A stretch of DNA of 64,000 nucleotides, taken from Sphingomonas populi (GTDB taxonomy: Bacteria > Pseudomonadota > Alphaproteobacteria > Sphingomonadales > Sphingomonadaceae). Location of the stretch: contig NZ_SGIS01000019.1 of NCBI RefSeq assembly GCF_004208535.1, positions 1 through 64,000 of the forward strand. The letters run 5' to 3'. The notes under the pieces were generated by a model. That model searched no databases, was not told the origin of the DNA, and was given only the letters and a program-made list of their open reading frames with translations. Within the stretch, counting starts at the first letter, position 1. Each line of letters starts with the position of its first letter. The position numbers and the translations under genes were made by a program. This document shows, one piece after another, positions 35,617 to 44,893 of this stretch.

Positions 35617-36279
35617 CTAATCTGGAACTGGCGCTTGAGCGGCATTTCCTATGAACCCGAAGAATATGCCGTGCGACTTGAGTTGTGCTGCGGTTGTTGC
35701 GTTCATGATGCACTGAAACTGGAGATCGGACGCTGCGCCCGGCTCGATCCCGTTTGCCGTGATGCGGCCCAATCCGTCCTTCTTGAACGTCAGCATGTTG
35801 TCGTTCAGCGCAGTCAGCAACGTTCCCGGTGTTACGCCGCAATAGGTTTCGACTGCCTGCGCGTAAACGCCTAAAGACTTACCTGCTTGTGGAACAGGAA
35901 CCGTCTCGAGACGGTTTTGAGTACGTAACGCCGCACGAGCATTGGCGATATCTGCTCGTTCGACCAAATTCCAGTAAATCGAAGCGTAGCGCGTCTGTAC
36001 CGCTTCCGCGTTGAAGAAGACGTAATGCGTCGTCGCGACCGACGCATTTGCGATACATTCCAGTTGTGATGCGGTCACACTGCCGCCGCCTTTCGAGATG
36101 CGCACCACATCTTCCTGCATGAAGCGCTCAAACGGGACGGTGATCCGGCCTGACGGAATGCCGCAAGCCTTAACAGCGCTTCTTACCTGCGCCCGAGTCG
36201 GCAATGGCGATGGTGCGGCCGTCGGGTTCGCGACACCGACGGAGTTGCCAAGAGCGGACGCGATCAAGAGCGAGATCAT
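35617..36279 (-). CDS. exported protein with an internal duplication, unknown function
   Basis: 220 residues from ATG 36279, where a hydrophobic segment begins (MISLLIASALGNSVGVA). An in-frame ATG at 36351 would add 24 residues including arginines before the hydrophobic segment and may be the real start. Two related units are visible: CGIPSGRITVPF..QLECIANASVATTHYVFF (about residues 38-90) and CGVTPGTLLTAL..QFQCIMNATTAAQLKSHGIFF (about 145-210). Each has one Cys at the start and one before NA[ST], which could form a disulfide per unit in the periplasm. Family not recognised. Base composition is less GC-rich than its neighbours. Confidence 0.7.
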   Translation of the reverse strand: MISLLIASALGNSVGVANPTAAPSPLPTRAQVRSAVKACGIPSGRITVPFERFMQEDVVRISKGGGSVTASQLECIANASVATTHYVFFNAEAVQTRYASIYWNLVERADIANARAALRTQNRLETVPVPQAGKSLGVYAQAVETYCGVTPGTLLTALNDNMLTFKKDGLGRITANGIEPGAASDLQFQCIMNATTAAQLKSHGIFFGFIGNAAQAPVPD

Positions 36280-36329
36280 GCCGGTAGTGTAACGGAAAAC
36301 CCAACGGATGCTACCGTTGTCGGTGATAG

Positions 36330-36530
36330 TTACCCCTTCACCGTCACCCATACCGAGACTGGCACGACGACCTTGCCCGGCGCTGGCTTGCCGACGTCTA
36401 CGCGGTCGGCGGTGACGAGTTCTCCGGTGGCGAGGTTGAAGGATACCCAGGGCTTGGGCATGCGCCCGAACGTCATTTTCTGGATGGGTTGGCCGGTGGC
36501 CGTGTTCATGATGGTTGCGATGACTGCCAT
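36330..36530 (-). CDS. small protein of unknown function
   Basis: 66 residues from ATG 36530; the frame stays open further upstream, so a longer form is possible. It has GC-rich third positions like the core genes, and a natural-looking composition (MTFGRMPKPWVSFNLATGEL, then VTVKG at the end). Its stop region overlaps the alternative start (36351) of the downstream exported protein gene, and it is divergent from the AsmA gene. No domain recognised; may be the surviving 3' part of a longer gene. Confidence 0.4.
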   Translation of the reverse strand: MAVIATIMNTATGQPIQKMTFGRMPKPWVSFNLATGELVTADRVDVGKPAPGKVVVPVSVWVTVKG

Positions 36531-36629
36531 GTCGGCGCTGATAGCGATGCGGGCGACGCTGTCCAGATCGCGCTGCGGCGCAACCAAAAGCCGATCCGTC
36601 GATTGAAGCTGGGAAAGGGCGGTTAGGCT

Positions 36630-38549
36630 ATGGCGATGACACCGGCGACGCAGTCGCTTTTGCGACGCGCCGGCTGGGCCGGACTGATCCTTGTGGGGAT
36701 CGCTGCGCTGCTCGTGCTGGCGCTGGGGGCGTTGCCGTTCGGGCTGCTGCGCCCGATGATCGAGCGGGGGATTTCCACGCGGTTCGGCGCGCCGGCGCAT
36801 ATCGGCGCGATCCGCCGTTTGCAGGTTTTCTCCTACACGCCCGACATCGCGATAGACGACCTGCGGATCGCGCAGCCCGACTGGGTTGGCGGTGGCGATT
36901 TCATTCGGGCGCGGACGGTGACGGTGCGGTTGCCGGTGCTCAAGCTGCTGTTCGGCGGGGTGAAGCCCGACGCCCTCGCGATCGACGGGCTGGCTGTCGC
37001 GCTGGTCCGCGACGCGAACGGGCGCTCCAACTGGAAGGGCAAGCCGCGCCCCGCCGATGCGCCGCCGCTGACGACGGGTCCGGGGCTGACGCGGTTGACG
37101 ATTCGTGACGGCCAACTCAGCTTGCGCGATGCAAAGCGCGGGCTGAACCTCGCCGGGCCGCTTAGCGTGGAAGGTGCGGCAGGACTCAGGCTCGCCGCGA
37201 CCGGCACGTTCCTCGGCACGCCCGCCACGCTCGACGTGCGCGGCGGGCGGATCGACGGGATCGATCCGGCGGCGGCTTGGCCGGTCGAGCTGCATCTGGT
37301 TTCACCAGCGCTGCGGCTGGAGGCGAAGGGGACCACGGACGGGGTGCTCAACACGCATCGCTTCGGCGCGACCGTCACCGCGCGCGCGCCGACGCTCAAG
37401 AACCTCGACCGCGCGATCGAGGCAGGGCTGTTCGGCACGCAGCCGATCGCGCTGATCGGGCAGGTGCGGCATGATGGACGCGACTGGTATCTCGACACGA
37501 TCGGCGGCGGCATCGGCCGCTCGCGCTTCGTCGGCAAGGCGAGCATCCTCAAGCGCGACGGGCGCACCGCGATCGACGCGCAGATGCGCGCCAGCCAGTT
37601 CGATTTCGACGACCTGTCCGACGATGTCGGTCGCGCCAAGGCGGCGGCGAGCAAGGCCGCGCTCGGCCCGCGCGTGTTGCCGCCGACGCGGATCAACCTC
37701 TCGCACCTGGGGAAGACCGACGGCACGATCACGTTCCGGGTCGATCATCTGCTGTCGGGCGGGGGCACGGTGTTCCGCACCCTGCGCGGACAACTTCACC
37801 TCGACCACCAACTGCTGACCGTCGACCATCTCGTCGCGACGCTGGCGACGGGGCAGATGACCGGGGTGATGCGAGTCGATCACCGCAGTGGCCGCCCGAA
37901 GCTGTCGACCGATCTGCGGCTGGAGGGGATGACGCTCGATACGTTGGTCGGCTCGCCCGACGACATCACCGGCATCGTGCGCGGGCGGATCACGCTGAGC
38001 GGGCAGGGCGATACGGTGCGTGAGGCGCTGAGCCATGCCGATGGCACTGCCGCGATCGTCTCGAACGACGGCACGATCAAGGCGATGGTGGCGGATGTAC
38101 TCGGGCAGGATCTCGGCGGTACGATCAAGCAGGCGATTCTGCATCCGTCCGAGCGGGTGCCGTTGCGCTGTCTCGTCGCGAATTTCCGCGCGCGCGGCGG
38201 CGTGCTGGTGCCGGACCCGCTGGCGATCGATACCGGCAGTGCGATCGGGCGCGGCAGCGGGCGGATCGACCTGCGCGACGAGAGCATCGCGCTGACGCTG
38301 GCGGGGCGGACGCGGGACGATCCGGCGCTGCGCATCGTCGATCCGATCCGCGTCGGCGGCACGCTGAGCAAACCCGCCATCGCGATCGCGGGGAGCGATG
38401 CGCCGTCGGGCAAGCCGGGTGTGGGGGGCTTCTTCAAGGCGCTCGGCCGCTCGATCGGTGAGGCGATCGGGCTGGGGGACAAGCCCGCGCCGCGTCCGGC
38501 GTTCGTGCCGGTCGATTGCGCCAAGCTGAGCGCGGCGGCGTTGCGGTAG
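36630..38549 (+). CDS. AsmA family protein
   Basis: 639 residues. One N-terminal membrane helix (about 17-40), then a long periplasmic region of beta-rich repeats: FSYTPDIAIDDLRIAQPDW and RARTVTVRLPVLKLLFG at the start, and a C-terminal AsmA-type segment (VSNDGTIKAMVADVLGQDLGG near residue 480). AsmA-like proteins are thought to form hydrophobic grooves for phospholipid movement between the two membranes. The gene lies alone on the plus strand between minus-strand genes. Confidence 0.85.
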   Translation: MAMTPATQSLLRRAGWAGLILVGIAALLVLALGALPFGLLRPMIERGISTRFGAPAHIGAIRRLQVFSYTPDIAIDDLRIAQPDWVGGGDFIRARTVTVRLPVLKLLFGGVKPDALAIDGLAVALVRDANGRSNWKGKPRPADAPPLTTGPGLTRLTIRDGQLSLRDAKRGLNLAGPLSVEGAAGLRLAATGTFLGTPATLDVRGGRIDGIDPAAAWPVELHLVSPALRLEAKGTTDGVLNTHRFGATVTARAPTLKNLDRAIEAGLFGTQPIALIGQVRHDGRDWYLDTIGGGIGRSRFVGKASILKRDGRTAIDAQMRASQFDFDDLSDDVGRAKAAASKAALGPRVLPPTRINLSHLGKTDGTITFRVDHLLSGGGTVFRTLRGQLHLDHQLLTVDHLVATLATGQMTGVMRVDHRSGRPKLSTDLRLEGMTLDTLVGSPDDITGIVRGRITLSGQGDTVREALSHADGTAAIVSNDGTIKAMVADVLGQDLGGTIKQAILHPSERVPLRCLVANFRARGGVLVPDPLAIDTGSAIGRGSGRIDLRDESIALTLAGRTRDDPALRIVDPIRVGGTLSKPAIAIAGSDAPSGKPGVGGFFKALGRSIGEAIGLGDKPAPRPAFVPVDCAKLSAAALR

Positions 38550-38556
38550 TGGCGGG

Positions 38557-39342
38557 TTAGGCGGGCGTCTCCGCCGGCACGTCGCAGGGGATCGGCGGCA
38601 GGGCCTCGAAGCCGGGTTTGGCGAGGAGGAAGCCCTGGATGTAACGCACATCCATCGCGCGGAGGGCTTCCAGTTCGCCGACAGTCTCGATCCCCTCGGC
38701 GATGACGGTGATGCCGAGCGTCTCGCACATCCTGACGACGCCATTCACGACGGTTCGGCGCGGCAAACTGCTGTCGAGGTCGCGGATCAGGTTCATGTCG
38801 AGCTTGATGATGTCTGGCTGGAACTGCGCGAGCAGGGTGAGGCCGGCATGGCCCGAGCCGAAATCATCGAGCGCGGTGCCGAAGCCCATTTTCTGATAGG
38901 TCGCGATGATGTCGGCGACATGGACAGGGTCGGCCATCTGTTCGTTTTCTGTGAATTCGAAGATCAGACGGTCGGTGGGAAATGCGGTCGCCCTGGCGGT
39001 TTTCAGCGTCAACTGGATACAGGCGGCGGGCGAATAGACCGCGTTGGGCAGGAAGTTGATCGACAGCCGCGCGCCGGTGTCGATCAGGCCGGCGGCTGCC
39101 GCGAGCGAGATGGCGCGGACCCGGCATTGCTGATCGAAGGCGTAACGATTGGCGTCCGACACTTGCGACAGGATGCTCGCCGCGCCTTCGCCGCCGGGGC
39201 CGCGCACGAGCGCTTCATAGGCGAAGGGCGTGTCGGTGGTGATATCGACGATCGGCTGGAACGCCATCGAAAACGCGAAGTCGAGACCCGCGCCGTCGCG
39301 GCATCCAGAGCAGGGAACTGGCGGGGTCGCGACAAGAGCCAT
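38557..39342 (-). CDS. EAL-domain cyclic-di-GMP phosphodiesterase
   Basis: 261 residues, essentially one EAL domain with a short Cys-containing N-terminus (PCSGC). Active-site positions appear complete: YEALVRG, INFLPN, FEFTENE, ALDDFGSG, IKLDM, EGIET and YIQGFLLAKP. It should hydrolyse c-di-GMP to pGpG. No sensor or membrane domain is attached. ATG 39342 was chosen; an in-frame TTG upstream at 39369 adds nine residues. Downstream neighbour of rplA, but a terminator lies between. Confidence 0.88.
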   Translation of the reverse strand: MALVATPPVPCSGCRDGAGLDFAFSMAFQPIVDITTDTPFAYEALVRGPGGEGAASILSQVSDANRYAFDQQCRVRAISLAAAAGLIDTGARLSINFLPNAVYSPAACIQLTLKTARATAFPTDRLIFEFTENEQMADPVHVADIIATYQKMGFGTALDDFGSGHAGLTLLAQFQPDIIKLDMNLIRDLDSSLPRRTVVNGVVRMCETLGITVIAEGIETVGELEALRAMDVRYIQGFLLAKPGFEALPPIPCDVPAETPA

Positions 39343-39419
39343 GCACGTCTGATAGCGCACAAAGCTCAAGAAAAGCCTTACGCTTCAACAAAGCGCTTAA
39401 CATGGATTATGGCGGACGC

Positions 39420-39450
39420 AAAAAGGGCCGGGATCGCTCCCGGCCCTTCG
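39420..39450 (-). terminator. rplKA terminator
   Basis: On the minus strand: AAGGGCCGGGA, loop, TCCCGGCCCTTTTT. A strong 11-bp stem with a T-run, 26 bp after the rplA stop. It isolates rplK-rplA from the EAL gene. Confidence 0.8.
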
Positions 39451-39475
39451 TGTCTGTGCTTGAGTCTGCGAAGGC

Positions 39476-40174
39476 TTACGCCGCGCTGACTTCCGCAGTG
39501 TCGACCTTGATGCCGGCGCCCATCGTCGAGCTGACGGCGACCTTGCGGACATACTTGCCCTTGGCGCCCGTAGGCTTCGCCTTGACGACCGCATCGACTA
39601 GCGCGTCGAAGTTCGCGCGCAGGTCTTCAGCCGGGAACGACGCCTTGCCGATGCCCGAATGGATGATGCCGGCCTTTTCGACGCGATATTCGATCTGGCC
39701 GCCCTTGGCGTCCTTGACCGCCTGAGCGACGTTCATCGTGACGGTGCCGAGCTTGGGGTTCGGCATCAGGCCCTTCGGACCGAGGATCTTGCCGAGCCGG
39801 CCGACGACGCCCATCATGTCCGGGGTCGCGATGCAGCGATCGAAGTCGATCTTGCCGCCCTGGACGATTTCCATCAGGTCTTCTGCACCGACGACGTCTG
39901 CGCCAGCGGCGAGAGCCTCTTCAGCCTTCGCACCCTTGGCGAACACGCCAACGCGCACCGTCTTGCCGGTGCCCTTGGGCAGCGTGACGACGCCACGGAC
40001 CATCTGGTCGGCGTGGCGCGGATCGACGCCGAGGTTCAGCGCGACTTCGATCGTCTCGTCGAACTTCGAGGTTGCGTTGGCGCGGGCCAGCGCGATCGCC
40101 TCGTTGATGCCGTACAGCTTGTCGCGGTCGATCGCGGTGGCGAGGGTCTTCGCCTTCTTGGTCAGCTTTGCCAT
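39476..40174 (-). CDS. rplA: 50S ribosomal protein L1
   Basis: 232 residues. [11 protein letters not shown] start, [18 protein letters not shown] near residue 50, and the signature [16 protein letters not shown] near residue 128. L1 forms the mobile stalk near the ribosomal E site and usually represses its own mRNA. Four bases after rplK, so one transcript. Confidence 0.98.
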   Translation of the reverse strand: MAKLTKKAKTLATAIDRDKLYGINEAIALARANATSKFDETIEVALNLGVDPRHADQMVRGVVTLPKGTGKTVRVGVFAKGAKAEEALAAGADVVGAEDLMEIVQGGKIDFDRCIATPDMMGVVGRLGKILGPKGLMPNPKLGTVTMNVAQAVKDAKGGQIEYRVEKAGIIHSGIGKASFPAEDLRANFDALVDAVVKAKPTGAKGKYVRKVAVSSTMGAGIKVDTAEVSAA

Positions 40175-40178
40175 GATA

Positions 40179-40610
40179 TCAGCCCTCCACCACTTCGAGG
40201 CCCATCGCGCGGGCCGAGCCCTCGATGATGCGCGTTGCCGCTTCGATGTCGTTCGCGTTCAGATCCTTCATCTTGGCCTGCGCGACTTCGGCGAGCTTCG
40301 AACGGGCGATCTTGCCCGCGCTGGTCTTGCCCGGCTCCTTCGAGCCCGACTTGAGGCCGGCGGCCTTCTTGATGAGGTAGGTTGCCGGCGGCGTCTTCGT
40401 CTCGAACGAGAAGCTGCGGTCGGCATAGACGGTGATGACGGTCGGCAGCGGGGTGCCGACTTCCTGATCGCCCGTCGAGGCGTTGAACTGCTTGCAGAAC
40501 TCCATGATGTTCACGCCGCGCTGACCCAGCGCAGGGCCGATCGGCGGCGAAGGGTTCGCCTTGCCTGCAGGAACCTGCAGCTTGATGTATCCGGTAATCT
40601 TCTTTGCCAT
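40179..40610 (-). CDS. rplK: 50S ribosomal protein L11
   Basis: 143 residues. [42 protein letters not shown] and the C-terminal [10 protein letters not shown] are standard. L11 binds the GTPase-associated centre of 23S rRNA and is needed for RelA activation. secE and nusG, which usually precede rplK, are not upstream; an ATP-grasp gene in the opposite direction is. Confidence 0.98.
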   Translation of the reverse strand: MAKKITGYIKLQVPAGKANPSPPIGPALGQRGVNIMEFCKQFNASTGDQEVGTPLPTVITVYADRSFSFETKTPPATYLIKKAAGLKSGSKEPGKTSAGKIARSKLAEVAQAKMKDLNANDIEAATRIIEGSARAMGLEVVEG

Positions 40611-40809
40611 GTCACTCTCTTTCGGTCGGGCGCGCACGGTGGCGTGCCCCGATCAAGTCTAGCGGTTGGTAACGGGCGCGTTTGACGGCACCCTCCCGCA
40701 CGAATCCCATTGCTGTCGCTCTGGAAGGGCGCGCGCTTAGCGCAAGCGGGGCGGCGATGCAATCACGCGCTTCGGTTGACGCGCCGGCGGGGGGCGATAT
40801 CGGCAAGCT

Positions 40810-41808
40810 ATGAAGGTGTGGTTCAATCAATCGTTTTCGCTTCGCAACATCGTCGCAAGGATCGTGTCGGAGCGGCCCGACGTCCAGCTCGCGGTCAGCG
40901 CGATCGACCCGGATTCGCCGGTGTGCGATGTCGCGCCCGAATTCTGGCAGGAGCCGGCGCGGGGGACGGTCGATTACCCGGAATGGCTGCTGGCGACCGC
41001 GATCGAGCGGCGTGTCGACGCGCTGGTCGCGCAACGCGGGCGGATGGATGTCGCCGCGATGGCCGATCGCTTCTCGGCGGCGGGAATCGCGCTGCATGTC
41101 GCCGCCGATGCGGTGACGCTGCGGCTGCTCGACGACAAGGCGGCGTTTTCGGTGGCGCTGCGGGATGATGCGACGCTGTGCCCGACGATCCCGGTCACGA
41201 CGGCGGTGGCATTCGAGGCGGCGGTGGATACGCTTGCGCGGAATGGCGCGGTCGCCTGCGTCAAGCCATCGACCGGCATTTATGGCGCGGGATATTGGAC
41301 GCTCGATGCGATCGGCGCGCTCCAGCATCTCGCTGACCCGGATGCGCGGCGGATCACGCCCGAGGTCTACGCCGCCGCGCTGCGCGAGGGCGAGGCGCGG
41401 GGCGAGAGCTTCTCGCTGCTCGTCATGGAGCATCTGCCGGGGCTGGAGGCATCGGTCGACGTGGTGGCGGATCGTGGTGACGTTCTGGTCGCGGCGGTAC
41501 GGACCAAGCTCGACGCGAACCGCCAGCGTATCGAGACGCGGCATCCGCTGATCGCGCATGCGGCCGGTCTGGTTGGACGCTATGCGCTGCACGGTGCGGT
41601 CAACGTCCAGTATCGGCAGGATCGCGGCGGGGCGTGGCGAATCCTCGAGATCAACACGCGCGCCGCCGGTGGCGCGTCCTATTGCGATGCGGTCGGCATA
41701 CCGTTCAGCACCACCTGGATCGACGTGGTGACCGGCACCGCCCGGCGCTTCGACGCGGACGTGGATGCCGAGATCGTCGCCGTGGTTCGCGCCGAGCAGC
41801 GGCGATGA
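40810..41808 (+). CDS. ATPgrasp_Ter family ligase
   Basis: 332 residues. ATP-grasp features: the nucleotide-binding Lys in VACVKPSTGIYGAGYW near residue 158, VMEHLPGLEASVDVV near residue 208 and the metal-binding LEINTRAAGGASY near residue 280. The group is the ATP-grasp type that accompanies Ter stress genes and the PRTase/HAD/lyase chain found downstream here. It would join a carboxylate to an amine in making the predicted Ter metabolite. 113 bp before the first TerD gene, with a TATAAT in the gap. Confidence 0.8.
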   Translation: MKVWFNQSFSLRNIVARIVSERPDVQLAVSAIDPDSPVCDVAPEFWQEPARGTVDYPEWLLATAIERRVDALVAQRGRMDVAAMADRFSAAGIALHVAADAVTLRLLDDKAAFSVALRDDATLCPTIPVTTAVAFEAAVDTLARNGAVACVKPSTGIYGAGYWTLDAIGALQHLADPDARRITPEVYAAALREGEARGESFSLLVMEHLPGLEASVDVVADRGDVLVAAVRTKLDANRQRIETRHPLIAHAAGLVGRYALHGAVNVQYRQDRGGAWRILEINTRAAGGASYCDAVGIPFSTTWIDVVTGTARRFDADVDAEIVAVVRAEQRR

Positions 41809-41892
41809 ACGGAAGCTGCGCCGGGACGAGGACGACCCACCGCCCTTGTGGTTTGTAGGTCAAATGTCATAATCACTTGGCATACAGCGCGT

Positions 41893-41898
41893 TATAAT
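41893..41898 (+). promoter_or_regulatory. possible -10 element of the Ter operon
   Basis: A perfect TATAAT in an unusually AT-rich island between the ATP-grasp and first TerD genes. No good -35 hexamer sits 16-18 bp upstream, so an activator or another sigma factor may be involved. Confidence 0.4.
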
Positions 41899-41921
41899 AA
41901 TGAGTTCATGGAGAAGCCCGC

Positions 41922-42503
41922 TTGGTCAGTCTGCAAAAAGGTCAGTCCGTAAGGCTGGAGAAGTCGGGTGGCGGCACGCTGACGCGGGTGGCGATGGGCG
42001 TGGGCTGGGACGTGCGCAAGTCCAAGGGCGTGTTCGGCCTGTTCGGCGGCGGTGGTGGCGATATCGATCTCGATGCGTCGTGCCTGCTGTTCGATGCGGG
42101 CGGCACTCTGCTCGATCAGGTGTGGTTCCGGCAGCTTGCCAGCAGCGACGGCAGCATCGTCCATAGCGGTGATAATCGCACCGGCGCCGGCGACGGTGAC
42201 GACGAAACGATCAACGTCGATCTGACGCGGGTGCCCGCCACGGTGCAATCGCTGGTGTTCACCGTCAACAGCTTCACCGGCGAAAGTTTCGACCGGATCG
42301 AAAACGCGTATTGCCGCGTTATCGATTTGAGCAATGGCAAGGAAATGGCGCGCTATGACCTGACCGGATCGGGTCCGCACACGGGTCAGGTGATGGCGAA
42401 ACTGGTCCGATCGGGCGATGGCTGGGAGATGAAGGCGCTGGGCGAGCGCACCACCGGACGGACCTTCCACGATATGATGGGGGTGATCCGCGGCGTGCTC
42501 TGA
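41922..42503 (+). CDS. TerD-domain protein (TerX/TerZ-like)
   Basis: 193 residues from TTG 41922, which follows GGAG by nine bases; an in-frame stop at 41901 rules out a longer form. Both calcium-binding motifs of TerD are present: DIDLDASCLLF near residue 48 and SGDNRTGAGDGDDE near residue 82. It carries an extra glycine-rich loop (LFGGGGGD) before the first motif. First gene of the Ter effector set. TerD-type proteins bind calcium and are thought to work at the inner membrane face with TerC. Confidence 0.85.
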   Translation: MVSLQKGQSVRLEKSGGGTLTRVAMGVGWDVRKSKGVFGLFGGGGGDIDLDASCLLFDAGGTLLDQVWFRQLASSDGSIVHSGDNRTGAGDGDDETINVDLTRVPATVQSLVFTVNSFTGESFDRIENAYCRVIDLSNGKEMARYDLTGSGPHTGQVMAKLVRSGDGWEMKALGERTTGRTFHDMMGVIRGVL

Positions 42504-42545
42504 CGCTGCTGACACCTCTATTTGCCGACACGAACAGGAGATCGC

Positions 42546-43745
42546 ATGACCGATCTGCAACAAGGCGGCAATGCGCCCGTACCGGGCGATACGCTGGCCG
42601 TCACGTTCGCCTGGACGGCTGCGGGCGGGATTGATGCCGATGCGTCCGCCTATCTGCTGACCGGCGCTGGCAAGGTGCGTGGCGACACCGACATGGTGTT
42701 CTACAACCAGCCCGAGGGCGGCGACGGCGGCATCCGTTTTGCGGCATCGGGCGGGCAGGGTGCGTTCGAGGTCGATCTCGCGCGGTTGCCGGCCGAGATC
42801 GAGCGGATCGTGTTTTGCGTGACGATCCACGATGCGCAGACGCGCGGGCAGACGCTGGCTCGGCTCGACGGCGCAGAGATCACCGTCGCGCCGCGTGGTG
42901 GCGGGGAGGCGTTGCGCTTCCGCCCGCAACTCGCCAGCGCGAGCGAGGCGGCGATGATCTTCGGCGAACTCTATCTCCGGAACGGACAGTGGAAGTTCCG
43001 CGCGGTCGGGCAGGGGTTCAACGGCGGGCTTGCGCCACTCGCGCGCTCGTTCGGAATCGATGTCGCCGACGAGGCGCCCGCCGCCGCGACACCGCCTGCT
43101 CCGCCACCGCCCCCTCCGCCTCCACCCCCTCCGCCAGCCGCGCCGCCGGTCAGTCTCAGCAAGGTGACGCTGGAGAAGCGCGGGCAAACCGTCAGCCTCG
43201 CCAAGCGTGGCAACAGCTTCGGCGAGATCACGATCAACCTCAACTGGTCGCGCGGGCGCAAGGGCCTGTTCGGCGGCGGCAGCGCGATCGATCTCGATAT
43301 CGGCTGCCTGTTCGAGCTTGCCGATGGTCGCAAGGGCGGCGTGCAGGCGCTCGGCAACGCGTTCGGAGCGTTCGATCAGGCGCCGTATGTCATGCTGTCG
43401 GGCGATGACCGCACCGGCGACGTGTCGGCGGGTGAGACGTTGCGGATCAACGGCGCGTTCTGGCAGCAGATCAAGCGCATTGCGGTGTTCGCCAACATCT
43501 ATTCGGGCGTGCCCAACTGGCAGCAGACCGATGGCGTCGTGCTCGTCACCATGCCCGACCAGCCGCCGATCGAAGTGCGGCTGACCGAGGGCCGCGATGA
43601 CCGCCGGTTGTGCGGAATCGTCTTGATCGAAAATGATGCCGGCGCAATCAAGGTTACGCGGATCGTGGAATATCATCATGATACGCGCGTGCTGGACGAA
43701 TCGCTCGGCTGGGGCCTGCGCTGGGTCTCCGGGCGCAAGGATTGA
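42546..43745 (+). CDS. TerD-TerA fusion with polyproline linker
   Basis: 399 residues, ATG 42546 after AGGAG. An N-terminal TerD-like domain (1-175) keeps the end motif AMIFGELYLRNGQWKFRAVG, but the second calcium loop lacks the usual GDN/GDGDDE residues. A proline linker (about residues 180-205) leads to a second domain like TerA (SKVTLEKRGQTVSLAKRG, then AIDLDIGCLFELADG and SGDDRTGD). The second domain retains most acidic residues. Fusion of a weakened and an active copy suggests a scaffold or regulator. The linker could bind SH3-like partners, though none is evident. Confidence 0.82.
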   Translation: MTDLQQGGNAPVPGDTLAVTFAWTAAGGIDADASAYLLTGAGKVRGDTDMVFYNQPEGGDGGIRFAASGGQGAFEVDLARLPAEIERIVFCVTIHDAQTRGQTLARLDGAEITVAPRGGGEALRFRPQLASASEAAMIFGELYLRNGQWKFRAVGQGFNGGLAPLARSFGIDVADEAPAAATPPAPPPPPPPPPPPPAAPPVSLSKVTLEKRGQTVSLAKRGNSFGEITINLNWSRGRKGLFGGGSAIDLDIGCLFELADGRKGGVQALGNAFGAFDQAPYVMLSGDDRTGDVSAGETLRINGAFWQQIKRIAVFANIYSGVPNWQQTDGVVLVTMPDQPPIEVRLTEGRDDRRLCGIVLIENDAGAIKVTRIVEYHHDTRVLDESLGWGLRWVSGRKD

Positions 43746-43768
43746 GGCCGCACGCGGCAAACCGGGGG

Positions 43769-44878
43769 ATGAGAGTGTTCAAATATTTCAGGGGATCGTT
43801 GCTCTTCACCGCGCTGTGCCTCGTCATCGGCGCGGTGCTGGGCTGGACGATCACGCATGATGTCGCGGGGACGCTCGGCGTGCTGTGGATCGTGCTCGTG
43901 CTCGGCGTGCTCGAAGTGTCGCTGTCGTTCGACAATGCTGTCGTCAACGCGACCGTGCTGCGTGACATGGACCCGGTCTGGCGGCGGCGCTTCCTGTCAT
44001 GGGGCATCATCATCGCGGTGTTCGGGATGCGTATCCTGTTCCCGCTGGTGATCGTCGCGATCGCCGCGCAGGTCGGGCCGATCGAGGCGCTCAAGCTCGC
44101 CGCGACCGACCCGGTCACCTATGAGCGGATCATCACCGGCGCGCATGTCGGCATCTCCGGCTTTGGCGGCGCGTTCCTCGCGATGGTCGGGCTGACGTTC
44201 TTCCTCGACGAAGAGAAGGATCTGCACTGGATCGGCGTGATCGAGCGGCCGTTCTCGGGGCTGTCGCGGATTTCGGGGCTGGCGATCGGCATCGTGCTGC
44301 TCGCGCTCTACGGCATCTCGCGGATGATCGCGCCGGAGGAGGCGATGACGTTCATCACCGCCGGCATCTTCGGGCTGGTCGCCTATATCGCGGTGCAGGC
44401 GATTGGCGCGTTGCTCGAACAGGGTGACGGCGATGAGGACGCAAGCCATGCCGGCGGGCAGAACGTCGCGGTCGCGGCGGCGAAATCGGGGTTGGCGGCG
44501 TTCCTGTACCTTGAAGTGCTCGATGCGTCCTTCTCGTTCGACGGGGTGATCGGGGCGTTCGCTTTGTCGAACAACCTGTTCATCATCGCGCTCGGCCTCG
44601 GCATCGGTGCGATGTTCGTGCGCTCGATGACGGTGATGCTGGTCGATCGCGGCACGCTCTCCGAATATCGCTATCTGGAGCATGGTGCGTTCTACGCGAT
44701 CATCGCGCTGGCCACGATCATGCTGCTTTCGGTGCGCTTCGAAATCCCGGAGACGGTGACCGGGCTGATCGGCGCGGGCCTCATCGGCCTCGCCTTCGTC
44801 GCCTCGCTCCGCGCCAAGGGCGACGACGATGACAACGACGCGGTCGCGCCGACCGGCGAACGCCTCAACATCTCGTAA
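43769..44878 (+). CDS. TerC-like DUF475 integral membrane protein
   Basis: 369 residues with about eight to nine membrane helices. Two acidic signature helices are the TerC-type LEVSLSFDNAVVNATVL near residue 50 and LEVLDASFSFDGVIGAFALS near residue 245, whose Asp/Asn/Glu residues may bind or move metal ions. The C-terminus is a cytoplasmic acidic tail (GDDDDND). It is placed inside the run of TerD genes, as expected for the membrane partner of TerD-type proteins. ATG 43769 begins MRVFKYF. Confidence 0.87.
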   Translation: MRVFKYFRGSLLFTALCLVIGAVLGWTITHDVAGTLGVLWIVLVLGVLEVSLSFDNAVVNATVLRDMDPVWRRRFLSWGIIIAVFGMRILFPLVIVAIAAQVGPIEALKLAATDPVTYERIITGAHVGISGFGGAFLAMVGLTFFLDEEKDLHWIGVIERPFSGLSRISGLAIGIVLLALYGISRMIAPEEAMTFITAGIFGLVAYIAVQAIGALLEQGDGDEDASHAGGQNVAVAAAKSGLAAFLYLEVLDASFSFDGVIGAFALSNNLFIIALGLGIGAMFVRSMTVMLVDRGTLSEYRYLEHGAFYAIIALATIMLLSVRFEIPETVTGLIGAGLIGLAFVASLRAKGDDDDNDAVAPTGERLNIS

Positions 44879-44893
44879 GCAGGAGAGACCATC

